A stretch of 64,000 nt of DNA from positions 1,178,001-1,242,000 of the forward strand of contig NZ_CP119081.1 of the NCBI RefSeq assembly GCF_004524775.2, in the 5' to 3' direction. Made by a program: the position numbers and the translations under genes. Below, one piece after another: positions 8,470 through 17,733 of this stretch; positions within the stretch are counted from its first letter, which is position 1, and each line of letters starts with the position of its first letter. Origin of the DNA: Helcococcus ovis. GTDB taxonomy: Bacteria; Bacillota; Clostridia; Tissierellales; Peptoniphilaceae. The notes beneath the pieces were generated by a model. It saw only the letters and a program-made list of their open reading frames with translations, was not told the origin of the DNA and made no database searches.

Positions 8470-8925
8470 ATGGAAAATAGAAATATTAAATATAAAAAAG
8501 AAAAAAAAACAGTTAATAGATTACTAATAATAACAGCACTGATAATTTTTATAGCATCATTGGAAGCTTTTAATCTTGGAAAAAATCAAGACTTATTAAA
8601 AGTTTTCTTAGAGCTTAATAAAAATAATTCCCCTTCAGATTATATGGGAATTATAATAACAAATTATTTTTATAATATATTTGAAGTGATTTTAATAACC
8701 TTATTTACATTTTTCACCTATAAAAAATACGGTATATCAAAATTATTTAAAATTATATTTTCTTTAATAATTTTAATAAAAACTATTAACATTATAATTT
8801 CTTTTAAAACAAATTCAATTTTTTACTATTTGATAGTTTTGTTATATATATGCTATCTTTTAGTTATAATAAAAGCACCAATTACAAAAAGGAAGGTAAA
8901 CTATGGCTTATTCAAAAACCATTAA
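8470..8925 (+). CDS. Small membrane protein of unknown function between malE and malF
   Basis: 151 residues, Ile/Leu-rich, with four predicted membrane helices (about 17-32, 55-75, 85-103, 113-132) and a basic N-terminus. I do not recognise a family. Its 3' end overlaps the malF start by 23 bp in another frame, so the two should be translationally coupled. There is no good ribosome site at its own start, which lies just after the malE hairpin. Position suggests a role with the sugar transporter, but nothing in the sequence shows it. Confidence 0.55.
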   Translation: MENRNIKYKKEKKTVNRLLIITALIIFIASLEAFNLGKNQDLLKVFLELNKNNSPSDYMGIIITNYFYNIFEVILITLFTFFTYKKYGISKLFKIIFSLIILIKTINIIISFKTNSIFYYLIVLLYICYLLVIIKAPITKRKVNYGLFKNH

Positions 8926-10936
8926 GGATAGTGTAGGACGTGAATATCCAAGAAAAAATCAATATATTATTGATTTAATAAATGCATCTCCTTCTGATAG
9001 AAAGAAACTTGAATCTAATAGAAAAAATCATCCTTATATCAAAAAATTAGATGAATTTTTAGAAAAAGAAAAAAACTTTTTAACAAAAATTGAAAATGAA
9101 GCAAAAAATAGATTCAAAGATGTACAAGATAAAAAAATTGCATACCTACAAGAGAGAGAATTTAAGGCAAATAAAAAATTAGACTTTTATAAAGATTATG
9201 TTGATTTATCATATGAAGCACAATTCAATTATAATTTGGCTGAAAGAGAATTGCGTCATATTCCTGATATGATTAAAAATGATGAAAATCTAAAAAAACA
9301 ATTAAAATTCAAAGAACAAAAATTAGCTAATATCACACAAAAAGAAACTGATGAAGCAAAAAAAATAATTCAACAAAAAACTGAAGAAAGAAATAATCAA
9401 CTTCAAGCTGAACTTATAGAGTTAAATAAGAAATATTCTGAAGGATTAATTTCTAAAAAGGCCTTAACCACAGAACAAAAGATTAGAAAAAGATCAGCAA
9501 AAGAAGATATAACTGCTTTTTCTTATATTGATAAGAAAAAAGCAACACAAGAAGATATTAAAAATATTAAGCATCATCTAAATATAGATTATAAATCAAA
9601 GATGAATGTATTAAATTCTGATATCTCTGACGTAAGAAGAAAAACTCCTATAGAAGTAGAAAAGAAACACCCAATATTGTCATATCTAACATTCCCTATT
9701 CCGGGATTAGGACAACTATTAAATAAACAATATGTAAAAGCACTATTATTTTTCATAGGTACATTATTTATTTATTTTGTTGCAATACCATATGCTCTTG
9801 GATTTGGAAATTACCAAGGTGAAGGTATCTCAGGACTTATAAGTCTTGCGGAAGGTGGTAAAAGATTAGATAAATCAATTATATTTATGATAGAAGGTAT
9901 TATTTCAATATTTTTACTTTTAATATCTATATTCATATACTATATATCATTTGTTGATGTATATAAAGTTGAAAAGAAAGAAATTGAGGGTGTAAGAAGA
10001 AATGTATGGTTTGAAACTAAGGAAGCAATTCTAACAGATGGATTCCCTTATTTAGTAATATCCCCTGCTTCAATAGCAATTATATTCATAGTTTTAGTAC
10101 CAATATTTACAACAATTTTAATTTCATTTACTAATTATGATCCAAATAATCAAGCTAAATTTACTTGGAGTGGATTGCAAAATTATAAATTACTTGCATT
10201 AGGACAAGGAGTTGCCGGTAAAGCATTCTGGCCAATCGTATTGTGGACATTAATCTGGACATTTGCTTCAACTACATTAGCAATTGCAATTGGTTTTATA
10301 TTATCATTAATTGCAAATCAAGAAAGAATAAAGTTTAAGGGACTATTTAGAACGATTTATTTATTACCATGGGCTGTTCCTGCATTTATTACTATAATGT
10401 TCTTCTCTCAAATGTTTGCAAAAGGTGGACCAATCACTGAAATGATTAACAAAATATTTGGAATTGCACTAGATGTTAAAAATAATACATTCCAAACAAG
10501 ATTAGTTCTTATACTATTACAAGGATGGCTAGGTTCAGCATATGTATTTTTATTATCAACAGGTATTTTACAAGGTATACCTTCTGATTTATATGAAGCG
10601 GCTGAAATTGATGGAGCAACTGGTTTTAAGAAAACATGGAGAATCACTATTCCTTTAGTATTATTCCAAACTGCCCCTCTTCTAATCGGACAATACACAT
10701 TTAACTTTAATAATTTTTCGATTATTCACTTATTTAATGGAGGTGGTCCATTTAATCCTTCAGTATATGGTAATGTAGCCGGTTCAACAGACTTGTTAAT
10801 TTCATATATTTATAAATTAACTATAACAAGTAACTATCAAGCTCTAGGAGCTGCTGTAACAATAGTTATTTCACTTATAATCATGTTCTTCTCATGGTTA
10901 GGATTTAGAAATACAAAAGCATTTAAGGGGAACTAA
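8903..10936 (+). CDS. malF: Maltodextrin ABC permease MalF with long coiled-coil N-terminus
   Basis: 677 residues, longer than usual MalF. Residues 1-255 are soluble, Lys/Glu-rich and predicted helical/coiled-coil. Two membrane helix pairs follow (from PILSYLTFPIPGLGQLL), then the ABC permease domain with the EAA loop EAAEIDGATGFKKTW near residue 565, which contacts the ATPase. The membrane segment with FPIPGLGQL resembles the extra N-terminal part seen in some Firmicutes MalF proteins. The long cytoplasmic coiled coil is unusual. Ribosome site AGGAAGG at about 8892. Stop is one base before malG. Confidence 0.88.
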   Translation: MAYSKTIKDSVGREYPRKNQYIIDLINASPSDRKKLESNRKNHPYIKKLDEFLEKEKNFLTKIENEAKNRFKDVQDKKIAYLQEREFKANKKLDFYKDYVDLSYEAQFNYNLAERELRHIPDMIKNDENLKKQLKFKEQKLANITQKETDEAKKIIQQKTEERNNQLQAELIELNKKYSEGLISKKALTTEQKIRKRSAKEDITAFSYIDKKKATQEDIKNIKHHLNIDYKSKMNVLNSDISDVRRKTPIEVEKKHPILSYLTFPIPGLGQLLNKQYVKALLFFIGTLFIYFVAIPYALGFGNYQGEGISGLISLAEGGKRLDKSIIFMIEGIISIFLLLISIFIYYISFVDVYKVEKKEIEGVRRNVWFETKEAILTDGFPYLVISPASIAIIFIVLVPIFTTILISFTNYDPNNQAKFTWSGLQNYKLLALGQGVAGKAFWPIVLWTLIWTFASTTLAIAIGFILSLIANQERIKFKGLFRTIYLLPWAVPAFITIMFFSQMFAKGGPITEMINKIFGIALDVKNNTFQTRLVLILLQGWLGSAYVFLLSTGILQGIPSDLYEAAEIDGATGFKKTWRITIPLVLFQTAPLLIGQYTFNFNNFSIIHLFNGGGPFNPSVYGNVAGSTDLLISYIYKLTITSNYQALGAAVTIVISLIIMFFSWLGFRNTKAFKGN

Positions 10937-10937
10937 T

Positions 10938-11834
10938 ATGTTTAAGAGAAAAAATAAAAATAATGGTTTATATTTATCTGATAAACAACCGTTAAACACT
11001 GTTGGTAAAATACTTCTTGTGCTTTCCTACGCAATTTTAATTGCTTGGGCAATAGCCATTATTTGGCCATTAGCAGCAATGGTAATATCAAGTTTCAACG
11101 GTAATCAAGGAAAATATATCTCTCTTTCAGGTGCATTTTCCTTCTCATTTAAAAATTTTGAATACTTATTTGAAAATACAAACTTTTTAATTTGGACAAA
11201 AAATACAATTTTAATCGCTATAGCAACAGCTTTATTTACACTATTAATCGTATCGTTTACAGGATATGCTTATTCAAGATATAGATTTAAAGGAAAAAAA
11301 GCCAGCTTAATGGGTATTATGCTTATTCAAACAATTCCGGCATTTGCGGGTATTACGGCTTATTATGCAATACACTCGATTATTTCAGGTATTGTTCCAA
11401 TATTTAGTAGAACAGCTATGTTAATTTTAATTTATTCAGCCGGTGGTATTGCAGGTAATACATTTATCCTAAAAGGATATATTGATTCCATTTCAAACGA
11501 ATTAGATGAAGCTGCTAGAATTGACGGATGTTCAAATTTTCAAGTATATAGATTAATTATTATGCCAATAGCAAAACCAATGTTAGCAATAATTGCATTA
11601 TGGTCATTTATAGGTCCATTTATGGATTATATGTTACCTGCAGTATTATTAACAAGCAATGAAGAATATACTTTGGCAACAGGTCTATTTACATTAATAC
11701 AAGATATGAGAACAATGAACGCTCCTGCTTTTGCTGCAGGTGGATTATTAACAGCAATTCCTATCGTAGTATTATTTATGAGTTTACAAAATCAATTAGT
11801 ATCCGGATTAAGTAAGGGTTCAGTAAAAGGTTAG
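10938..11834 (+). CDS. malG: Maltodextrin ABC permease MalG
   Basis: 298 residues, six membrane helices, binding-protein-dependent permease domain. The EAA loop EAARIDGCSNFQVYR lies near residue 190. It forms the translocation channel with MalF. Starts immediately after the malF stop with a GGGG-type ribosome site inside malF, and is followed 9 bp later by the ATPase gene. Confidence 0.92.
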   Translation: MFKRKNKNNGLYLSDKQPLNTVGKILLVLSYAILIAWAIAIIWPLAAMVISSFNGNQGKYISLSGAFSFSFKNFEYLFENTNFLIWTKNTILIAIATALFTLLIVSFTGYAYSRYRFKGKKASLMGIMLIQTIPAFAGITAYYAIHSIISGIVPIFSRTAMLILIYSAGGIAGNTFILKGYIDSISNELDEAARIDGCSNFQVYRLIIMPIAKPMLAIIALWSFIGPFMDYMLPAVLLTSNEEYTLATGLFTLIQDMRTMNAPAFAAGGLLTAIPIVVLFMSLQNQLVSGLSKGSVKG

Positions 11835-11843
11835 GAGATTAAA

Positions 11844-12926
11844 ATGAAAGTTACATTAAATAATTTAGGTAAAAAATATGAAGGTAGAGATAAATTTACA
11901 ATAAGACATATTGATTTAACAATTGAAGATAAAGAATTTTGTGCAATTTTAGGACCTTCAGGATGTGGGAAATCTACATTATTAAGAATGATTGCCGGAT
12001 TAAATTCCATAACAGAAGGCGAATTAATTTTTGGTGACAAATTAATGAATAAGGTTGCACCAAAAGATAGAGATATAGCTATGGTATTCCAATCATATGC
12101 ATTGTATCCTCACTTGACTGTATATGATAATATGGCATTTTCATTACAAATGAAAAATGAAAGAAAAGAAGTTATCCATAAGAGAGTTATGGAAGCAGCA
12201 GAAATTTTACAATTAAAAGAATATCTATATTCTAAACCATCCGATATTTCCGGAGGGCAAAGACAGAGAGTTGCATTAGGTAGAGCTATGGTTAGAAAAC
12301 CGGGGGTATTCTTAATGGACGAGCCATTATCAAACTTGGATGCCAAACTTCGTGAACACATGAGAGTTGAACTTGTTAGATTACACAAACAACTAGGAAC
12401 AACATCTATATACGTAACACATGATCAAACAGAAGCTATGACAATGGCTGATAAAATTATTCTTTTAGATAAAGGAAAAATACAACAATTCGGTAAACCG
12501 GAAGAATTTTATAACCAACCGGCTAACTTATTCGTTGCAGGATTTATTGGCTCCCCTACGATGAATATATTCAAAGGGAAATATCAAAATGGTCAATTCA
12601 TTTCAGAAAATGGCTTAATTAAGCTTACGCCAAAACACGAAGATCAGGTAAAATTAAAAAATCATAGTGATAAATCCATTTACTTAGGTATAAGAGCTGA
12701 AAGATTCTTAGCTAAAGATTCTGAAAATGCTCTTAAAGGAAGAATTGATGTTGTTGAAAATTTAGGTAAAGAAAAAATTCTTTATGTAAAATTAGATGAT
12801 GAATCCGAAGTAGTTATTTCTCAACCCGGTCATTTTAAATATGATATAGATGAAATTCATAACTTCACATTTGATTTAGATGCTTTACATTTCTTTGACG
12901 GAGAAACAACAAATAGAATTAATTAA
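11844..12926 (+). CDS. msmX: ABC transporter ATPase, MsmX/UgpC/MalK type
   Basis: 360 residues. Walker A GPSGCGKST (about 38-46), signature SGGQRQR (about 135), Walker B and D-loop FLMDEPLSNLDAKLR, H-loop VTHDQTEAM, then a C-terminal TOBE-type domain. This is the ATPase class that energises sugar importers of the MalEFG type. The C-terminal domain is shorter than E. coli MalK, as in MsmX. Located in the operon, so it is probably dedicated to MalEFG, though MsmX-type ATPases often serve several importers. Confidence 0.9.
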   Translation: MKVTLNNLGKKYEGRDKFTIRHIDLTIEDKEFCAILGPSGCGKSTLLRMIAGLNSITEGELIFGDKLMNKVAPKDRDIAMVFQSYALYPHLTVYDNMAFSLQMKNERKEVIHKRVMEAAEILQLKEYLYSKPSDISGGQRQRVALGRAMVRKPGVFLMDEPLSNLDAKLREHMRVELVRLHKQLGTTSIYVTHDQTEAMTMADKIILLDKGKIQQFGKPEEFYNQPANLFVAGFIGSPTMNIFKGKYQNGQFISENGLIKLTPKHEDQVKLKNHSDKSIYLGIRAERFLAKDSENALKGRIDVVENLGKEKILYVKLDDESEVVISQPGHFKYDIDEIHNFTFDLDALHFFDGETTNRIN

Positions 12927-12937
12927 AGGAAAAATAT

Positions 12938-13915
12938 ATGACAAGAAAAGTTACAATTAGAGATGTAGCATATTTAGCTGGGGTAAGTATATCCACTGTA
13001 TCAAGAGTAGTTTCCAACAAAGTTAATGTCAATGAAATTACTAGACAAAAAGTTCAACGTGCAATTGATAAAACAGGATATGAACCTAATTATACAGCTA
13101 GAGCTCTTGCAACAAAAAATACTGATACAATAGCAGTAATTATTGATAGAACTCCTAGTAAAGGTTTTGCCAATTCATTCTTTCTAGATATACTTGATGC
13201 AATTGCGACTAGATTAAATTTTTATAGTAAAGATATGCTTTTGGTTTTTTCTGATGGAAAAAATTCAACTGAGTATAGTAAAGTTAAATCACTAATACAG
13301 TCAAATAAAATTGATGGAGTGATAAAACTGTCTGTACAAAAAAATGATAAAACAATTAATTTCTTAAAAGAATCCAGTAAACCTACTGTAGTTGTAGGTA
13401 GACCTAATAGTAAAAATATGCTTAGCGTAAATAATGATAACCCAAAAGCAATGCAAAATGCTGTAAACTTTTTGATAAAAAAGGGTGCAAAAAAACCTGC
13501 ATTTGTAGGCGGAAATAAAGAATATATAGTTACAATAGATAGACAAGAAGGATTTGAGCTGGCACTCAAAAAACATATGATAAATTATGATGAAAATGAT
13601 ATGTATTATGTTGATTTTTCTATAGATGCAGGTTATGAACTTGCAGATACATTAATAGAAAAAGAATATGATTCAGTTGCTTGTACAGATGATTTAATTG
13701 CATATGGTATAGCAAAAAGGTATAATGAATTAGGTAAGTTTATAAAGATAATAAGTTTTAACAACACATACTTATCAAAAATATCAAATTTACCATTTTC
13801 AAGCGTAGACATAAACGCTAAACTACTAGGTAGAGAAGCTGTTGATTTAATAATGAATCCACAAGCTTCTCAAAAACAAACAATAGTAGATACAAAATTA
13901 ATAGTTAGGAGTTAA
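12938..13915 (+). CDS. malR: LacI-family transcriptional regulator, probably MalR
   Basis: 325 residues. The N-terminal HTH and hinge (VTIRDVAYLAGVSISTVSR, then GYEPNYTARAL) are typical LacI-family, followed by a periplasmic-binding-like effector domain. It lies inside the mal operon, so control by its own product is likely. The two GCAAAC-type dyads around the mal promoter are its probable operators. Effector is expected to be a malto-oligosaccharide. Name is by context. Confidence 0.85.
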   Translation: MTRKVTIRDVAYLAGVSISTVSRVVSNKVNVNEITRQKVQRAIDKTGYEPNYTARALATKNTDTIAVIIDRTPSKGFANSFFLDILDAIATRLNFYSKDMLLVFSDGKNSTEYSKVKSLIQSNKIDGVIKLSVQKNDKTINFLKESSKPTVVVGRPNSKNMLSVNNDNPKAMQNAVNFLIKKGAKKPAFVGGNKEYIVTIDRQEGFELALKKHMINYDENDMYYVDFSIDAGYELADTLIEKEYDSVACTDDLIAYGIAKRYNELGKFIKIISFNNTYLSKISNLPFSSVDINAKLLGREAVDLIMNPQASQKQTIVDTKLIVRS

Positions 13916-13917
13916 AA

Positions 13918-15432
13918 ATGTTAGATGAAAAATACAATTTTCAAAAAGTGAACGATAATAGAACTTCCGGAGTTTTGATGCACATTTCTTCTCTACCCGG
14001 ACCTTATGGTATTGGTACTATGGGAGAAAATGCAAGAAAATTTGTTGACTTTTTAGTTAATGCAGGACAAACATATTGGCAAGTGCTACCAGTTGGTCCT
14101 ACAAGTTATGGTGACAGTCCTTATCAATCTTTTTCAACATTTGCAGGTAATCCATACTTTATAGATTTAGAATATTTAAAAAATGATGGATTAATTACCC
14201 AAGAAGAATTAAATCCATTAAATGAAAATGTAGATATAGAAAAAATTGATTATGGTAGATTATACCATGAGAGATATGAAATATTAAGAAGGGCTTTTGA
14301 GAGATTTGATTTATCCTCTATTGATTTTTCGAGTTTCTGTAAACAAGAATCTTTCTGGCTAAATGATTTTTCATTATTTATGGCGTTAAAAGATGCTAAT
14401 AATGGCAATTCATGGACACAATGGGATGAAAAATACAAATCAAGAAATAAACAAGCTCTTAAGGAATTTGAAGAAACAAATAAAAAAGATATATTCTTCC
14501 ACCTATTTATCCAATATATTTTTTACAAACAATGGATAGCATTAAAAGAATATGCCAACTCCAGAGGAATAAAGATAATTGGTGATATTCCAATCTATGT
14601 TGCAGAAGATAGCTCAGATGTGTGGGCAAATCCTCAATTATTCTTATTAAAACCAGATTTAACCCCTGCATTTGTAGGAGGATGTCCTCCGGATGCATTT
14701 TCAGACGCAGGTCAATTATGGGGAAATCCTGTATATAACTGGGATGAAAATAAAAAGGAAAACTATAGATGGTGGATTGAAAGAATCAGATCATCATTCA
14801 AAATATTTGACTGTGTAAGAATTGACCACTTTAGAGGTTTTGAATCATTTTGGCAAATACCTGCAGGAGATGACACTGCCAAAAATGGTTCATGGCAAAA
14901 AGGTCCAGCTTACGACCTATTTAGACAAATCAAAGAAGATTTAGGCGATTTACCAATTATTGCTGAAGATTTAGGTTACATGACTAAAGAAGTTTATGAG
15001 TTTAGACAACAAACGGCATTCCCAGGAATGAAGATCATTCAATTTGCATTCAACGAAGAAATGAACAGTGAACATATTCCTCACAACTATACAACAGACT
15101 ATGTAGTATATGCAGGGACACACGACAATGAAACACTTCGTGGATGGATTGATAATCAAGACCATGCTCTGTTACAAAGAGCAAAAGAATATGCAGGTTT
15201 AACCGAAGAAGAAGGTTACAACTGGGGTATCATCAGACTTTGTATGACATCAGTTGCAGACACAGCTATATTCCAATTACAAGATTTATTAGACCTAGGA
15301 AACTGGGCAAGAATGAATCTACCCGGAACATTAGGCACAAACTGGCAATGGAGAGCCAAAGAATTGCCTTCAAACGAATTAAAAGACAGATTATACAGAT
15401 ATACTAAAAACTCAAATAGATTAAGAAAATAA
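13918..15432 (+). CDS. malQ: 4-alpha-glucanotransferase (amylomaltase) MalQ
   Basis: 504 residues, glycoside hydrolase family 77. Catalytic residues are visible: Asp303 in RIDHFRGF (nucleophile), Glu350 in IIAEDLG (acid/base) and Asp403 in GTHDNET. GDIPIYVAEDSSDVW is a conserved family stretch. It disproportionates imported malto-oligosaccharides in the cytoplasm, releasing glucose and longer chains. Starts two bases after malR; last gene of the operon, followed by a strong structured terminator. Confidence 0.95.
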   Translation: MLDEKYNFQKVNDNRTSGVLMHISSLPGPYGIGTMGENARKFVDFLVNAGQTYWQVLPVGPTSYGDSPYQSFSTFAGNPYFIDLEYLKNDGLITQEELNPLNENVDIEKIDYGRLYHERYEILRRAFERFDLSSIDFSSFCKQESFWLNDFSLFMALKDANNGNSWTQWDEKYKSRNKQALKEFEETNKKDIFFHLFIQYIFYKQWIALKEYANSRGIKIIGDIPIYVAEDSSDVWANPQLFLLKPDLTPAFVGGCPPDAFSDAGQLWGNPVYNWDENKKENYRWWIERIRSSFKIFDCVRIDHFRGFESFWQIPAGDDTAKNGSWQKGPAYDLFRQIKEDLGDLPIIAEDLGYMTKEVYEFRQQTAFPGMKIIQFAFNEEMNSEHIPHNYTTDYVVYAGTHDNETLRGWIDNQDHALLQRAKEYAGLTEEEGYNWGIIRLCMTSVADTAIFQLQDLLDLGNWARMNLPGTLGTNWQWRAKELPSNELKDRLYRYTKNSNRLRK

Positions 15433-15438
15433 AAATAA

Positions 15439-15510
15439 AAAAAATCCACTTACGGCACTAGTCCTCGCTCCTATGGAGCTGCGGAGATGCCTAAGTGGAT
15501 CTTTTTATTT
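15439..15510 (+). terminator. Structured terminator of the mal operon with ACTAGTCCTCG motif (copy 1)
   Basis: Outer stem ATCCACTTA/TAAGTGGAT (15444-15500) with flanking A and T runs, then GGCA/TGCC, an asymmetric internal loop with ACTAGTCCTCG on one side and CTGCGGAG on the other, and an apical CTCC/GGAG stem. Two other copies occur in the window (17372 and 22139) with different stems but the same loop sequence. Confidence 0.8.
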
Positions 15511-15533
15511 TTTATGTAAATATTACAACTTTA

Positions 15534-16538
15534 TCATCTTAAAGGAATAGCATTAAAAGTTTTATAGTTATTAAATTGTTTTGCATTTATAGTCTTATTG
15601 CTATTCAAATCAATAAATTTGTTATTATGCGTATCCATTTCTATAAAAATATCAGAATATGGTGCATAAAAAATTTGATTTCCATCAGATATTTTTGCAA
15701 TTTCTTTTTTATCTGTAAAATTATAAAGTGAATAAATTGACTCTCCAGTTTCAAAATTATATTTTTCAATAAATAACTTTCCATTTTTATTTAAATATAT
15801 ATTACGAATATAATCTTCTTTTGATAATATATCTTCCTTATTTTTATACTTTGTAACTAAAATATTTTCTTTATTATTGTATTCATAAGCCAACTTTTCT
15901 AATTCTGTAACATAAATTTTATTTCCTGCTTTTTGCAAATCAGTACCTTTTGGTACATTTTGCTCATCTAATAATTTTTTTGTTTTAAAGTCATAAACTT
16001 TTAATGTCCAAATTTCTCTACCTAGTTGTGGTGAATCTAAAATAACATATAGTTTATTTTTCAATACTTTAAAACCATATACTATTTCATTAAAACTCAT
16101 ACATTCTTTTTCTCCAAATTTACAAATTTTCACCTTATATTCCGGATTAGGAAATTTAACAAACCCACCATTTTCATTGTAATATAAAATACCATCTTCT
16201 TCATCAATAATATCTGAAGAACTATCTAAAATCTTCTTAATAGTACCTTTATTTCTATCGACTTTTATAACTCCCCTAGGTCCATGATAATAAATATTAT
16301 CGTTATAACATGTAACTCTGTCTAAATTTACCTTATTAAACTTATGACTTTCTAAAAATTTTCCATCTTCATCATATAAACTAATAATTGCTTTTATATC
16401 AATTTGAGAATTATGAGGAGATAATGTAATATATTTAGCATCTTTATTAATAATCCCGGATTTAACATGAATATATCCACATGCAGATAATATTATACAA
16501 ATTGCAAACAAAATAAAAGTAAATTTCTTCAATTTCAT
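15534..16538 (-). CDS. Lipoprotein with beta-propeller-like body, unknown function
   Basis: 334 residues from the chosen start. The ATG overlaps the TAA of the upstream gene (TAATG) and has GGAGAG upstream; an in-frame ATG four codons earlier is less likely. Lipoprotein signal with lipobox LSAC. The remainder is rich in repeated YYxxNGxF / KIYVTE-like strands, as in propeller proteins that read out surface ligands, but I cannot name a family with certainty. Translationally coupled to the permuted-papain gene upstream, so the pair probably acts together at the cell surface. Confidence 0.6.
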   Translation of the reverse strand: MKLKKFTFILFAICIILSACGYIHVKSGIINKDAKYITLSPHNSQIDIKAIISLYDEDGKFLESHKFNKVNLDRVTCYNDNIYYHGPRGVIKVDRNKGTIKKILDSSSDIIDEEDGILYYNENGGFVKFPNPEYKVKICKFGEKECMSFNEIVYGFKVLKNKLYVILDSPQLGREIWTLKVYDFKTKKLLDEQNVPKGTDLQKAGNKIYVTELEKLAYEYNNKENILVTKYKNKEDILSKEDYIRNIYLNKNGKLFIEKYNFETGESIYSLYNFTDKKEIAKISDGNQIFYAPYSDIFIEMDTHNNKFIDLNSNKTINAKQFNNYKTFNAIPLR

Positions 16539-17221
16539 TATTCTCTCCATTTATATAAATAATATGTATCATCGTCTGACATAATATCATAAGGAGAATA
16601 ATGATATCCCCATTTTCCAGATGCTATATCATAACCTGCTTCTTTCCATGCATAATAAACTAATTCACTACAATAAAAAGTATCACTTCTTGGAATTATA
16701 GAATAAGCATATCCTATCTTATTATCAGCGTATTTATATGCAGTTCTATAATCTTGAGCCGATGCACCTCTAACTCTCATAATACCTCCTGTTTTACACT
16801 TTATCCAATAACCTTCAATTCTATTTTTATATAATTTCACGCCATCATCTTGATTTGCTTCAATAACATACCCAGATCCGTCTCCTCCAATACCTGCATG
16901 TCCATGACGAAATCCTAAAGTATAATTATCCATTGTTATAAAGATTTCACCATAAAAATTTCCATTTGTTGGAATATTTTTATTTTTTTTACCAGATGAA
17001 TTTACAGAACCTCCTAAGCGTTTTAAAGATTCTACCGGCTTTAACGAATCAATAATCTTACATAATTCTTTTCTTTCATTATCATTTAATTCTTCATAAC
17101 TTCTTACATTTTTGGAATCAAAATATTTATTTGTAGCTTCTATTGTGCCATAATAATCATTTATATCACTTTTAGCATTAACTCTTTCTATTGAGAATAA
17201 TATAATAAATATTAAACACAT
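16538..17221 (-). CDS. Permuted papain-like (YiiX/NlpC-P60 superfamily) enzyme, probably secreted; start frame uncertain
   Basis: 227 residues as read. RHGHAGIGG (catalytic His) precedes FYCSELVYYAW (catalytic Cys), the reversed order typical of YiiX/YaeF-type permuted papain amidases. The N-terminus MCLIFIILFSIERVNA is a signal peptide without its basic start. Just upstream, in another frame, is ATG (17247-17249) followed by MIKIKKKK and a run of 12 A. Removing one A would join it to give a complete signal peptide with an SD-like GAGA. So either the A tract switches the gene off by slippage or the base count is wrong here. Substrate (peptidoglycan or lipid amide) unknown. Confidence 0.65.
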   Translation of the reverse strand: MCLIFIILFSIERVNAKSDINDYYGTIEATNKYFDSKNVRSYEELNDNERKELCKIIDSLKPVESLKRLGGSVNSSGKKNKNIPTNGNFYGEIFITMDNYTLGFRHGHAGIGGDGSGYVIEANQDDGVKLYKNRIEGYWIKCKTGGIMRVRGASAQDYRTAYKYADNKIGYAYSIIPRSDTFYCSELVYYAWKEAGYDIASGKWGYHYSPYDIMSDDDTYYLYKWRE

Positions 17222-17225
17222 TGAA

Positions 17226-17237
17226 TTTTTTTTTTTT
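17226..17237 (-). repeat. Homopolymer A12 (minus strand) at the start of the permuted-papain gene
   Basis: Twelve identical bases between an upstream ATG (17249-17247) and the open frame at 17221. With eleven A the two are in frame; with twelve they are not. A candidate contingency tract. Confidence 0.6.
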
Positions 17238-17371
17238 AATTTTTATCATTTATTTCTCTTTTTTTTGAAATCGATTTCTATAATTAAAATAGCAAATATT
17301 TAAAATAAAATCAATAAAATAATAATTACGATTTAGTTATATAAAACAACTCTACAATATATAGTATATAA

Positions 17372-17450
17372 AAAATCAAAAACTTCTTCTTACGCCACTA
17401 GTCCTCGGATTTCATCCTGCGGAGGTGGCTACGAAGAAGTTTTTGATTTT
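17372..17450 (+). terminator. Structured terminator with ACTAGTCCTCG motif (copy 2)
   Basis: Perfect 18-bp outer stem (17372-17389 with 17433-17450), GCCAC/GTGGC inner stem, conserved ACTAGTCCTCG / CTGCGGAG internal loop and an apical GGAT/ATCC stem. No plus-strand gene ends just before it. It is the outer end of the left inverted arm. Confidence 0.7.
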
Positions 17451-17682
17451 TTATTATATATTAGGATGTATATACTAATCTAAAAATAATCCATAAATTG
17501 AGGAAAATTTTTAGATTGACATTTGCATAAGAATTTATGTATATAATCAAAATTATCTTTTTATTGGGATTATGGGGGATTTTTTTGTGAAATCATGTAA
17601 AATAGTTATACAGGTAAAAATTTTTTAGAAAATCGTGTAAAATACCTCGAATTTTTGTGTACAGGTAAGAAAAATGGTAAAG
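17373..17682 (+). repeat. Left arm of a ~300-bp inverted repeat flanking the IS island
   Basis: Nearly identical, in reverse orientation, to 21905-22206. From the outside in: the structured terminator, an AT-rich stretch with TTGACA (17516-17521) and TATATAAT about 18 bp later that may be an inward promoter, GGGATTATGGGGGA, then two TCATGTA/GTGTA ... TACAGGTAA units belonging to the repeat family at 52.7-53.4 kb. No coding sequence. Confidence 0.85.
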
Positions 17683-17733
17683 TGTTAATGTCAACATAAA
17701 AATGTACAAAGTTGATTATATAAGAATGCACAG

